From the NCBI RefSeq assembly GCF_014898055.3, contig NW_023604861.1:95792083-95856082 (forward strand): a DNA stretch of 64,000 bases, read 5' to 3'. This DNA is from Talpa occidentalis (taxonomy: Eukaryota; Chordata; Mammalia; Eulipotyphla; Talpidae). Position 1 is the first letter of the stretch. Each line of letters starts with the position of its first letter. The notes under the pieces were generated by a model. The model was given only the letters and a program-made list of their open reading frames with translations, was not told the origin of the DNA and did not search any database. Positions 22,380-33,479 of the stretch are shown here, one piece after another. The position numbers were made by a program, and so were the translations under genes.

Positions 22380-24847
22380 GTCCTTTGTATCTGCTGTTAT
22401 CAGGTTAACGGTTCAACTCTGTCAGATAGAAGGACCTAGTACACTGAATTCCATAAGTATATTGAAGTCAGAAGACCCTGACAAGGAGAATAAACTTTCT
22501 TTCTTAGAGAGACCAAATAGACTTGTTTAAGAAGAAAGAACAAAAAAATGTTGTATCTGAGTAAATGCCAAATTTAGGGCAGCCAGTTGTTAAAGTTTGT
22601 TGAACTCTGTCATGCTTACACACTGAAGTCATAATGAATTAATTTAAGAAATTTCTGAAGGGGAAGAGTAATTGGGGGAATGGAACTAAGTAAATAAGAA
22701 ACTGTAAATGTGTGTGCACAGGTGTATGTATGATAAGAAGCAAACAAACATGAAAATAACACAATCCTGACCACGTCTGAATCTGGCCATGCACACAGGC
22801 CACGGGTGGTTCAGAGGACACAGGAGGAGAATGACCTGCATGAGGTCCCGAGGGAGGAGACCCCTGCGTCTCCAGTCCTGACCACGGTCCCTGACGGAGG
22901 ACAGACAGTGACAGCGGCTGCTCTTCGGGTTCCCATCCTCAAATATGAAGCTGACACTGGACAACGTGAAGAGACAGGGCCCCACTGCGCAGGTGACGCT
23001 TTGTTTACATTGGGGTGCTAGTTGTCACCTCCCGTATGGCCATCTCTTCTGGATGCACATTTACCACAGCCCCTTTTCTCTTTATGTCTCCTTAGAATTG
23101 TCCATAAGGGGTCCTCACTGAGCTCTGGAAGAGGAGAGGATTCACTCCTCCATCACACCTGTAGTTCTGGAGAGTCACCTGGAGAGCTGCAGCAGAGGCT
23201 GGAGGTTCTGCGCCCTGCCCTGGGCTTTTCAGGGAGGTCTGAGGACCACAATGGCAGGCAACTTATCCACTCAGTGATAATATGCTCTGCTTTCCTGGAC
23301 AGCGACAGAGAACCCCATGTCTGGCGTTTGCTTCCCTGAACACATGCCCCCAGACCATGAAAGGATTGTAATTTAACCTCTACCTCCCTCTATTAAAACA
23401 TTTCTAGACAAAAAAGAATAGGGAGAAAAATTGCAAAAGACCTATGAGGGATGGCGCTATTATTTGAAATACACAGATAATTCTTAGAACAAACATCTCA
23501 ATAAAAATTGGGACAATGTCCTTAGCAGACCCCTCACCCAAGGAGATACACAGTCCACTCATAAGCAAGTGGAGAGATGGGCCACATGTCACATCATCTG
23601 GAAATGCAAAGGAAATCAGCAGTAGCCCCCACTACACCCCCATTGGGATGCCTGAATCTAGAACAGTGACACTTCATCACAACGTCATCTGTCACTAAGA
23701 TGTGACCCCAGGGACTGTTTCACACATCACGGTGGGAACGCAAATTGGTGTCATCACTTTGGACCACAGGGTGTTGGTTTCCTACAAGATGAGCACATTC
23801 TTGCATGTCACCCAGCAACTACTCCTTTATATTTCCCCCAAAGAGTTAAACATCCACATTACCCTCACTTCAGTGTTTATGGTGCTTTACTCATAAATTA
23901 AGAATTTGGGAGCGCCCAGGTGTCCTCCAGGGGGTGGTGAATGTACAAATAAACTGTGGCTCATCCAGACAATGGATCATTGCTCAGCACTAAATGGTCC
24001 CCACCATGATATTTGAGGGAGTCCCTGATGTCACATCATCATGACAGGTGACGATGTGAGGAGGGGTCACTGTCTACAGTCAGGCATCCTAGGGGGTGAC
24101 TGTGTGCTGTTGCTGATTTAATTTGTGATTCCTGAATGAACAAAAATGGACATGGAAGAAACTTAATTTTAAGGGCAGAAATCAAGCTGAAAAATGTGCA
24201 TCCATGTGAAGGACATTCAGGGGAAGGGGACACAGTGGGGACAGTAATGACGTCAAGGGCTATGGGGGGATTAAGAGGTGGAGCACGAAGGAATATGAAA
24301 CAGTGAAGCTGCTCTGTGGGCACTGTCACTGGGGACACGTGCCCTGGTCACTGCAAACCCTTAGTGCCTGAGCACTAAGCAGGACCCTGAGCAGGGGCGG
24401 GTTCTCTTCTAATCTGTGGGTTCATGGTCTTCAGCTGGAACATCTGTACACCTGCTGGGGAGAAGAGGTCTGCGTGGGAGGAGGGTGTTATGGGAAAATC
24501 CTTATGCTCAATTTCTAGGAGTCTTAATCATCTGTGTGTGTGTGTTTATTTTATTTTAAAAACTTCCTACTGAAACTACAATGGCTCCCTAGCACTATGA
24601 CCTCATCAGGTCACAGGCAGACAGCTCAGGTGTCATCAGCTCTGTCTTTACTGAACCCACAGAGACATTGTTTTCTCTGTGCTGCTGGGCGAGGAGGGGA
24701 AAGAGAGTTAGGGACAAAGAACCACCTTCTCCTTCTACCACACCCTCATTCCTTCGAAGTGAGTCTTCATCTGAGATGTGCTCTCAGTAGATAGAAGAGC
24801 ATGGAAAGCAGCTGGGCTGCCCAGCCTCACACAGCTGCTCCCTGGGT
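22380..24847. other. V1 cassette 3' flank, recent duplicate of 1-2478
   Basis: Aligns with 1-2478 along its whole length with only small indels, including the ancient L1 relic (about 23390-24180). No gene. Confidence 0.75.
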
Positions 24848-24875
24848 GGTTTTTGTTCAGGCTTGTATCACTGTG
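24848..24875 (-). promoter_or_regulatory. 12-spacer RSS of V1 gene at 24876
   Basis: CACAGTG (24869-24875), 12-bp spacer, ACAAAAACC (24848-24856); consensus. Confidence 0.95.
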
Positions 24876-25336
24876 GGAGGAGTACTATCACTTTGAAGAC
24901 AGTAGTAAGTGGCAGCATCTTCAGGCTCCAGGCTGCTGATGGTGAGAGTGAAATCTGTCCCTGACCCACTGCCACTGAAGCGGGATGGGACCCCGGGCTG
25001 CAAATTGGATGCACCGTAGATCAGGGTCTTAGGAGCTTTCCCTGGTGTCTGCTGATACCAGTGTAAATTACTATAAATATTCTGACTGGCCCGGCAGGAG
25101 ATGGTGACTCTGTCTCCCAGAGACGCAGACACGGAGGATGGAGACTGGGTCATCTGGATGGCACACTTGACCCCTGGGATGGAAACAGAAAACACACCCA
25201 CACTGTCATCCTGTCATCAGAGAACCTCCCTGAGGGCCAGGGGTCCTGCCCACCCAGGGCTGATCAATCTGTTGTTTTCTTCCTCACCTGGGAGCCAGAG
25301 CAGCAGGAGGCTGAGGAGCTGAGCAGGGGCCCTCAT
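24876..25336 (-). CDS. IGKV: IGKV1-like V-kappa segment, apparently functional
   Basis: Closest paralogue of the gene at 2507 by flank. Exon 1 (25336..25288) encodes [16 protein letters not shown]; 114-bp intron. Exon 2 (25173..24876, 298 bp) gives a mature start [16 protein letters not shown], Cys23, CDR1 [11 protein letters not shown], Trp35, FR2 [18 protein letters not shown]2 GASNLQP, Cys88 and germline CDR3 LQSDSTPP. Although the flanks are nearly identical to those of 2507, CDR1, CDR2 and CDR3 all differ. That fits selection or gene conversion acting on the binding loops. RSS and octamer are intact. Confidence 0.95.
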
Positions 25337-25384
25337 GTCCATGCTGGGTCCTGCCTGGTCTGACCCTCAGGGGCTGGGGCAGAC

Positions 25385-25430
25385 TATGAATAGTGTGGAG
25401 GGAGGGGCTGTGCTCTGGGAACATGCAAAT
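25385..25430 (-). promoter_or_regulatory. V1 promoter: octamer and CTATTCATAGTC box
   Basis: Octamer ATTTGCAT (25423-25430), 87 bp upstream of the ATG, followed by ACTATTCATAGTC (about 25383-25395) in place of a canonical TATA box. Confidence 0.8.
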
Positions 25431-25439
25431 GAGCAGGGG

Positions 25440-26965
25440 CGGGGCAGTGGGCACAGCTGCAGGGGCTGATCTCAGCAGCACAGAAGCAGGGACTCCCCAC
25501 TCACCAGGTCCCAGCAGGGCAGCACAAACCTGTGTGCAGAGAAAATACTCCTCACTGGAGAGGACAAGACAGACTCCTCTACTGTCTTATGAGTGTTGTG
25601 GTCTTGAGTCTCTTCAAGAATCAGGGCAAGTTTTTTCCCATAACTCCATATAGTACCTTAAGCCACTTAAAAAAAAATGTACAGGATTTTTAAGTTTGAT
25701 CATGTGGAAATTAGAGGAGTCCAAAAAGGCAGATTTGCTGAATACTGGGCTAAGAGGAGTAGGGGTGTCTGCTCCTGAAGAACTTCACTATACTCTAAGT
25801 CATGCGGCCTTCTGACTCTAGCACCATTTGTGCCCGTGATCTGCCGGGCGCGTGGTCTCCAGCACGGGCCTTCGGAATGTGTCCTCAGTCTGGTCTGCAT
25901 TCCTGAGCTGGGCTAGTTTTTTTGGTCCTGCTGGTACCTATTTGGCCTTGTTTCCAGGACTGTGAGTGGTTCCCCTTCTTCTCTACTTCAGGTCACCGGG
26001 CATTGTTCTGCTGAGCAAAGCACAGACACTAAGTTTTAAACCTATTGAATATAGCCCGGCATGAAGAAAGAGATAATAGCCCTGCTAAGTAGTAAGCAGC
26101 ATTCCTTGTTGGACTGAGAGGTGATCCATGCACTTCCTAATCAAGATAGGAAATGACGATGACCATTCAACTTTTCCACCCTTCCTTGAGTCTTCTATTA
26201 CCTTCTCTTGGGTTAAATGACTTCAGACACAATCTTGGGGAAAGGCACTTGAGAAATGTGGATTTCAGTCTCCCTAGGCCAGGAGCCCTGAGCTGCTCCC
26301 CCCGCTGACAACAAAGCCCTGGATGCCTTCCCTTGTTTCATGTGAACATTCTCATTGGGAGAGCTGATATTCCAAGCTTAAGAGAGATGTCTGTGGCTGG
26401 GATCAGGACTAGGGAGGAAGGGGGGTTCCCATGCCTAGGTAGGAATCTGCACACTCAAGGAGGGCATAGGCTGCGCAGACACTGTAAGGCTAATGATCTG
26501 TTTTCTTTAAAACTTGCTTTTGTGCTGAGATTCTTGCCTTTGTGATGCCCAGATGAGTGCTAGACATTGATGCTATCCCACGTACCAGGGTCAAGGGAAC
26601 CAGGAGGTTGATAACAAAATTCTAGAGGCTGAATGTACCAAATACCAAAAACATCAACTGTGATGGCTGTTCTGATGGGCTGTTCTGATGGGCTGTTCCG
26701 ATGGGCTGTTATTTAACTCAACATAAATAGGACAGCTTGGGATGAGATGGCAGAATGGTTTCTACGGGGTGTTATACCCACTGTTCTCTCAGATTATTGA
26801 CCAGAATTCCAAAAATAAGGCATTTCTTATAGATTAAATTCGTGTCTCTGCTCATTGTCAGCTGCAGTGATGGGCGGCAGAGCCCGGCCATTTCCAATAA
26901 TAGTCTCATTGCCCACAGCCCACTGGTTAAAATTATATCTCCACTTTAACATTGTCCAAATATTC
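25440..26965. other. Intergenic DNA, partly V1 5' flank
   Basis: 25440-25700 is V1 cassette 5' flank shared with other units. 26090-26320 resembles 19900-20200. Around 26668-26712 is a short tandem repeat of 'ctgttctgatggg' (about 3 units). No gene. Confidence 0.45.
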
Positions 26966-26969
26966 TCCC

Positions 26970-27015
26970 CTAGAAGCCAGAGGAGCAGAAACCCCACGAC
27001 CTCTGATGGGGACAC
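26970..27015 (-). pseudogene. IGKV: Isolated V-kappa leader relic, IGKV6-like
   Basis: A 46-bp minus-strand segment reads (V)SPSEVVGFLLLWLL, strikingly like the IGKV6 signal peptide (MSPSQLIGFLLLWVP as I recall it) and unlike the MRAPAQ or MRFPAQ leaders of the other genes. It is broken: the start codon is GTG, and the donor position reads TAGGGGAG instead of AGGTGAG. No V exon or RSS is found downstream to 26600, and no octamer upstream. It suggests that a third V-kappa subgroup once had a member here. The call rests on a short match and remembered family sequence. Confidence 0.5.
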
Positions 27016-27032
27016 CCTCTCGCTGCTTTGGT

Positions 27033-27660
27033 CTCATTAATTTTGTTCATATTGCAACAGGGTGGTCCCTAGGAAAGGGGGAGGTTCCCTGCCCCACCCA
27101 AGGGAGGGTGGAGCTGAGCAGGAAGAGGAGAAGCTGCAGAAGAGACTGAGGAAGGAAGCAAGATGGAGCCAGGAGACCTGGAGGAGGCGCATGGAGCCTA
27201 GAGACACGTGAAGAAACTGCGCTTGCCTTTTGGTCGTGGACTAGGTGACACAGATGTCGGTGAGACCCGTGGGGAGGTGACAATGGCAGCTTTTATCTTG
27301 ATGTTGATTTTGCTTTTTTCCTTCCGGGCTTGTCCGGTTGTTTGTGACCCTTTTCTGTGGGTCCCCACTGGAAGATGCTTTAGACTTGTGGCAGGCTTTG
27401 GGGCCTTGTTCTGGGCCAATCCCATCTGGATGGACTTTTACCCACGAGGGGACGGGTAACTCTGAATGCTTCATTTAGAAACTAGACTAGAAACTAGACT
27501 CTTTGCCTTACCTGTATTGTTACCTAGTTTTATTAAAGTTCCTTCCCATTAAAGTCTCCTATGTTTTGTGTTGATGCGGCGGATGGCAGAACCCATGTAG
27601 AATAGGCAGGTTTGCGGGGTTTTGGGCTGCCCCTCTCCCTGTCCTATAACAATATCACAT
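27033..27660 (+). repeat. LTR-like interspersed repeat, copy 1
   Basis: Paralogous in parts to 50736-51410: shared 'ggttccctgccccaccc', 'acaatggcagctttt', 'ggggatgggtaac' (here 'ggggacgggtaac'), 'aaagttcctt' and 'gatggcagaacc' in the same order. The ATTAAAG polyadenylation-like signals followed by a GT-rich end suggest a solo LTR. Family not identified; left boundary uncertain. Confidence 0.45.
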
Positions 27661-28422
27661 CTCAAGATCAAAACCTTCCTGTACCATTCTGAGAGGCAGG
27701 CATCTCGGATGTCAGAAGGATAGATGCAAACTACGGAGATCCATGTTGGTTATGCTCACTTGTTTGCCAGAACACTCTCCCTTACCCCTTCTCTGAGTGT
27801 ATCAAGTCTCCCTCTGCTGGTGATCTACTGAAAATGTTGAGTTTTTAGTTGCACATTCTTTATATATACATTTTGATGAGGCTGAATATATGCACACACA
27901 CAAAACTACCTTAACCGTGGTATTAGACAATCTACCACATTAACAAGATTCCTTGTATCTTTTGGAAGTTATTTTGGTTAGGTTTTATTAATTTAACTTA
28001 TTTGTTTACTTTTTGTGCTAAGAATATATAACATGAAATCTACCCTCTTAACAAATATTCCTATTTTTTAATAATTCATTAACTTAATAAAAAGTTAAGT
28101 AAATTATGTTGTTGTTTGTGGACACTGTGCTGTCAAGCAGATCTCCATATTTTACTAATCTTGTATAGTTACTTTTATACCCTTAATTTTGAAAGACTTT
28201 GTCCATGCTTGATGATACGTGAGACAGAGCAGGACAGGAAAGAGAAAATTTCTCAAGCATCCCTGGTCTAGTTTGCTTTCAATTGGATTAAACAACAGCC
28301 CACACCCACAATATTGAGGATGTGTCCCTGACTTTGTTAACCTCATTTCCTTGTCACCGTGGAGCCTCAGATAAGTGTGATTATCTGAACATCCCATGGT
28401 GCCTATAAAACAATACTGGATT
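27661..28422. other. A/T-rich intergenic DNA
   Basis: No gene or repeat family recognised. Minor similarity of 27940-28090 to old L1 or MER-type noise cannot be resolved by eye. Confidence 0.4.
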
Positions 28423-28905
28423 TTTCCAGGTTTTACCTATTGTAAATAGCGCTGCAATAAATCAAGAAGATGTGGTATTATACACAATGGAATACTATTC
28501 AGCAGTCAAAAAAGATAAACTCAACCATTCACAGCAACATGGATGGAGCTAGAAGGAATTATGCTCAGTGAAATAAGCCAGAAGAAAAAAAAATATTGGT
28601 TGGTTTCACTTATAGCAGGAATATAGGAGAACAAAATAAGACAACAGTGTAAAAAAATAATAACAGTATAAAACACAACAAAGCAAAAACGGGCAATTAT
28701 AAATCAGAGACATCCTGCAGGGGAGGAGGAGGGAGAGAGATCAGAGAGAGGGAGGAAGAAGCACAGGGGACTGAGGTGATGGTGCACAGGTGCATTGGTG
28801 AAGGAAGTTCTATGGGGACAATACCTGAGGGGGTTGGGGGAAGCAAATATCATTTAAAAATGAACAATGATGTAAAAAATTTTAAAAAATTAAAAAAAAA
28901 TACTG
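28423..28905 (+). mobile_element. L1 3' fragment with 5' inversion
   Basis: From 28461 the plus strand runs through the L1 ORF2 end ('tcaagaagatgtggta', 'caatggaatactattcagc', 'aacatggatggagct', 'gaaataagccagaag') to an A-rich tail at about 28895. Just left, 28430-28460 holds L1 sequence in the opposite direction ('ttgtaaatagcgctgcaat'). That is the pattern left by twin priming during retrotransposition. Confidence 0.75.
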
Positions 28906-31061
28906 GATGGATGACATCAAGTTAAGTAGACCTGATAAGCAATTGCCATGTATTCTAGAAGACATGTAAACTCTCTGTGGTCTGAAGGTAGGGTGCAAAA
29001 CATACAAAATACAGGACCTTGTCACATTGTGAATATGGCAGAGACCAGGTATCTGAGACTTGTTGAAACATCGTCTTCAAAATAAAGTACAAGAAATTGC
29101 ATCTCTACCTCCTACCACTGAGAATGGAGACAGGGCTTATTTTTAAGGTTTGTAGAGTGTTGAGACATCACAACACACTGGAGATGACACAACACAGCAC
29201 ACCACCCATCTGTCAGCTAACTTGGAAGGCTGCCAGTGAGGGTGGAAGCAGGCAGAAGAGAATTCTCCGTCAGGTTCAGGCTGGGAAATGAGTGGCTCTG
29301 CCACTTGTGCCAATGATCCAGAATAGCATGTGCTGCTAGATAGTCTATAATACAGTAGTTAAGTCATTGTGTGCACACTGTCAACCCTGTGATTTAGTCA
29401 CAGATTTCTAGATTCTAGAGCAAGACGATGGCATTGCAGGAAAGAAAAGTTAAAGAATTTACAGCATTCAAAAACCACCTATAAGAATGCCAAGAGCTTT
29501 AAATGGACATGTTAAACAACTGCATAATTATGGTACCCATTACAATCTTGCCATATCAGACCCACCAAATTTTCAGGTGAGACAGATCTCAACAGCGGTC
29601 AATCTTAGGACAGAGGTGGTACATTTGGAATTGGAGGTAAGCAGATTAAATTAGTTCACTTAATCCACATGAACTGGCATTCAGTCCCCATATCACTTAC
29701 TTCCCTTGACCTAACAAGTCTTCATCAGTGTGTACTTTAGCCTCATGGGAGTTCCCAATTGGCTAAATAAATTTCCAGGTTTATTTATGGAAATATTGGT
29801 ATTATATATTGAGTGTAATAAAAGTGCATGTTCCCAATGACAGCCCATAGGACTCTGAAACAGATGTTGAATTAGCATGTATTTAATCAGTGCATAGGTC
29901 AACCACTTACTGGAGATAGAGAACTGGCCAGAGAGAAGGATTTACATGGATTCCCATATAGCTGATGAATTAAAGGTCTGGAAGAAGTTTGGAACATCAG
30001 AGTCAGATCTGGGGAAAAGGGCTATGGATGTACCCACGCAAGTGGACACTAGGCAAGCAGGATATTGTCTCATGTCATCATTCAGCATCATTCAGTCAAG
30101 ACACCAAATAACCAAGCACTGGAAAATTCTTCCACCTCTGATTAGATTATTTGGCTCCAGATTTTGTCTCAACTATCACAATATTTGTTCAGTATGGTCA
30201 GAAATAGTGTAACCCTGATGACAAGGATAGAGGTTATATTTATGCCCAATATTATGGATCTCCTCATGCCATCTCCACCATGTAGATTACTTATCATCAT
30301 GTCTGGATATGAGTTTTCATATGTAGGGACTAACATCAACAGCCTCTGGGGAAACTTTGTACATCAGACCACTTTCCCATGTCTAGAGGACATGGTTAAA
30401 CGTTACTGGAATTTATTGTATTCTGGTTATAGTTTAGATTCTCCTGCCCACTGAAGAATCTCTGCTGACCTCACTGTCTGAGGTTTCACAGAGTTGATAA
30501 TTTACCAATAGAAGCAGGAAATTATGCTATCATTAAGAACATGTTATACTTAACAATTAACCTTTAACCATGGAATACCATAAACCTACCAAATAAAATA
30601 TCACACAAGAATCCATTTCAATAGTATGTTTTGCATACTTTGGAAGCTTTCATTCAAGTGTGCCACAAATTCTGCAATGATGAAATTTTTATAGCAAATA
30701 TGCATGTGTTTGGAAGCTAAGGAGTAGAATGAGAAACAGCCTCTCTAGTCACTACTTGCAGTGACCCATTTGAGGAAATTTTCTTCCTGTTGCAACTTTT
30801 AGATCCTGCCAGAGTCTGGTTTTTCATCCCCACAAAATGAATCTTTCCATTGGTGTGTTATGAGAAACCCTAAAGCTCTTTGTGGTTACCTGTGCAGTAG
30901 GCAAGCGGTCAGTCAAAGCAAGGGTGTGTAGGGCAGGTGGGAATGTGACTGTTACCCCTTGAGAAGTTCAGAATGCCTATCTCAGAGATCGGTGTTCACC
31001 ACTATACCACCAGAGCCGGACAAGAATGCCTGTCTTGACTGTCTTCAAGGCTGTGTGAAGT
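28906..31061. other. Unrecognised intergenic DNA
   Basis: About 2.1 kb without a V gene, SINE or obvious L1. The frames at 29946-30212 and 30164-30454 are short and have no start context or homology I recognise. 29500-30600 has the even base composition and phrasing of a degraded retroelement or processed pseudogene (for example 'gggaaactttgtacatcagacc'), which I cannot name. Confidence 0.4.
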
Positions 31062-31697
31062 GCAAATATTCAGGAGCTGGGGAGGCTGACCAGTTTCTGC
31101 AGATGTAACTGCAGAGAGGAGGCTCCAAAATTATCTGTGAGGCTCTGACTGGCCCTGCAGGAGATGGAGAGCTTCTCCCCAGGGATACAGGCAGGGAGAG
31201 GGGTCAGCACAACATGCCCACTGGAGCCTAAAGTATGGAGAGAAAATTAAGAGATTATGAATGAAATTATGAGACACTTCATGATTTGTCCTCAGGCTAA
31301 ATACCATTTCATTTTACTGTCATGTGTGTGTGACTCAGAATCCCACTCCAAAATTATGCACACAATAAAGAACCAAGGCCCTGCAGGTGTGAAGGGGCCC
31401 CTAGAGTCACAGACACCATCGTCCTTTGCTGCACCTCCCCCTGCAGTCCTTCTCCTGCCACAGCCCTCACCAGAGCACAGTCCATGTTCCCTCTGGACTG
31501 TCCCTCGCTCTTTCAGATCTAAGCATCACACACTCATTCTGGAAGAGACCCTGTACTCAACACCCAGACAAAAAAAAGTGGAAGGCCACGGCTCCACCAG
31601 AGCTTCCGCTCTACCCCTTTCTACTTTTTTCATCTCTTTCTGCCCCAACCTGGGGTCCAGAGCATCAGCAGCCCAGGAGGTGAGTGGGGACCCTCAT
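31062..31697 (-). pseudogene. IGKV: IGKV2-like pseudogene fragment, truncated in FR2
   Basis: Exon 1 (31697..31650) starts MRVPTHLLG-like but has the same 1-bp loss in the Gly-Leu-Leu run as the leader at 12958, giving 48 bp. V exon begins at 31227 after a TTTAG acceptor: GSSGHVVLT, a shortened FR1, Cys23, RASQSLTDNF. It decays in FR2 (LQKLVSLPSS then a stop). Similarity ends near 31062; there is no FR3, CDR3 or RSS. No octamer is found upstream. Truncated at both ends in functional terms. Confidence 0.85.
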
Positions 31698-32183
31698 TTT
31701 GTGTACAATGTTGTCTCAGGCCATTTTTATTAGTGAAGAGGTAAGTTGTAACTGGACTGGGAATCTGAGAAAGGGGGGAAATATGGATTTCTGAATATTA
31801 TTAAATATTATCCAAAGTATATACCAAATACAGAAATATCCACACATGCATTCAACTTGATTGCCCCTCCCCCTTGTCCCTTGCCTGCTCCATGCTGATG
31901 TGACCACACTGCACACAGACAGGGAGCCTGAGGGTGACCTACTCATCTCCCTTTTGTCATGCCTGGGCCTCAGAGCTTCCTGCATCTCCCTGCTGCTGTG
32001 CAGGCCCAGACTGTATGCACACAGTGCCGGGAAGGGGGCACCTGTAGGATAGATGGGGTGCAGAGCTTAGAATCTCTCAGTTACCCTGAGACCCCATCAT
32101 CTTCCTCCCCACATACACATAGCTGCTGAGCCTGCTCCCCAGAGAAGCAGCACTTATGGGCAGCTGGGGTAGATGAACAGGGA
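31698..32183. other. Spacer between two V2 pseudogenes
   Basis: Non-coding. 32080-32183 is the usual V2 3' flank. 31730-31870 is A/T-rich and unrecognised. Confidence 0.4.
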
Positions 32184-32211
32184 GGTTTTTGTTCAAGACT
32201 CAACCACTGTG
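32184..32211 (-). promoter_or_regulatory. 12-spacer RSS of V2 pseudogene at 32212
   Basis: CACAGTG (32205-32211), 12-bp spacer, ACAAAAACC (32184-32192); consensus, so recombination to this dead segment is still possible. Confidence 0.93.
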
Positions 32212-32943
32212 GGAGGAACATGTATACCATACATGCAGTAATAGACTCCAACATCCTCAGCCTCCACCCTGCTGATTGTCAGGGTGAAATCTGTCCCTGA
32301 CCCGCTGCCACTGAACCTGTCCAGGACCCCAGAGGGCCTGCTGGATGATTTAAAGATAAGTTGTCTTAGAGGCAGGCCTGGCTTCTGCTGGAACCAATGC
32401 ATTTAGGAGTTTCCATCACTATACACAAGGCCCTGACTGGCCCTGCAGGAGAGGGAGACCTGCTCCCCAGGTCCCTCTGAGGACAGCCAGAGAGAGGGGA
32501 GTCTGGGTCAGCACAACCTCCCCACTCGATCCTGAGATAATGAGAAAGAAATACAAGGTTATGGACAAATTTAATGAACCATTTTCATAATATTCCATTG
32601 GTAATTATTGCTTGCTCTATCATTGTATTTTTGATTATGATATTAACTGATAGTCAAAATATCTACTTTCAAAACTGATTTGCAGGAATCTCTAGAATCC
32701 TCCTATACCCTCCCTCTCTTTCTGTGTCATAGTTCACTAGAGCACAGGTCCCTGACACTGAGTCCTAATTTTCTCTTGCTGCTCCCCAGTCACTGAGAGG
32801 TATGTGTCTAAAGCGTGTACAGAATACACAGGAGTGGTCACCCTGAGCTCAGCCTCCCCACCCCCTCACCTTTCTCCCCTCCCCTCTGCCTTACCTGGGG
32901 TCCAGAGCAGCAGCAGCCCCAGCAGCTCAGCAGGGAACCTCAT
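32212..32943 (-). pseudogene. IGKV: IGKV2-like pseudogene (FR1 insertion, CDR1 stop)
   Basis: Exon 1 (32943..32895) is intact: MRFPAELLGLLLLWTP. The 363-bp intron has normal GT/AG ends. The V exon (32531..32212) starts [13 protein letters not shown], then carries about 7 extra bases before PGEQ, which shifts the frame. CDR1 ends ...GNS followed by TAA where Tyr is expected. FR2 to CDR3 are open again ([42 protein letters not shown]). Promoter and RSS look active, so only the V exon is dead. Two lesions are enough to abolish translation. Confidence 0.93.
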
Positions 32944-33041
32944 TTTGAGAAGCTGAACTGAGGAGCCCCCTGAGTCAAGGCAAGATCAGAGCTGGCCTTT
33001 TAGCTCAGACTTGCAAGGGCGGCTCCTCCCTGGGGGCCCTC

Positions 33042-33049
33042 ATGCAAAT
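33042..33049 (-). promoter_or_regulatory. Octamer of V2 pseudogene promoter
   Basis: ATTTGCAT on the gene strand, 99 bp upstream of the leader ATG. Confidence 0.85.
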
Positions 33050-33479
33050 GCCCTGGTGGGGGGCAACTGGGTGGAAAGAGACAAAAAGGGGACACAGGAA
33101 GCCCTTGTGAGAAGAGAGAACACAGTACCCTCTCTGTGTGGAGGAAATGTACATGGTGGAGTCAGTGATTCTGCAGTGGTGCCAGGAGGATCTTGCTGTG
33201 AGAGGCTGGCCTAGGGGCAGGGAAAGGCCTAGACAGCAGCAGCCCTGCCAACACTGAGCATCCTTTACAGTATTTTTCAAAAAACAGACACTTAAACCAG
33301 TGGAACTGAGTCAAAGGCCCAGAAATAAACATCCACTTCTACACTTAATTAAATTTTTTTCAAGGGAGCCAAGAGGGAAGGACAATGGGGAAGGACAGTC
33401 GCCACAACAGATCTGTGGGGAAACCTGGATGACCACGTGCTGAAAATCAAATTGATCCCGCTCTAATACCACTCACAAA

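Noticed and set aside
31257..31733. 158-codon plus-strand open frame
   Set aside because: Lies antisense over the leader intron and leader exon of a V2 pseudogene; not conserved in the introns of other V2 units.
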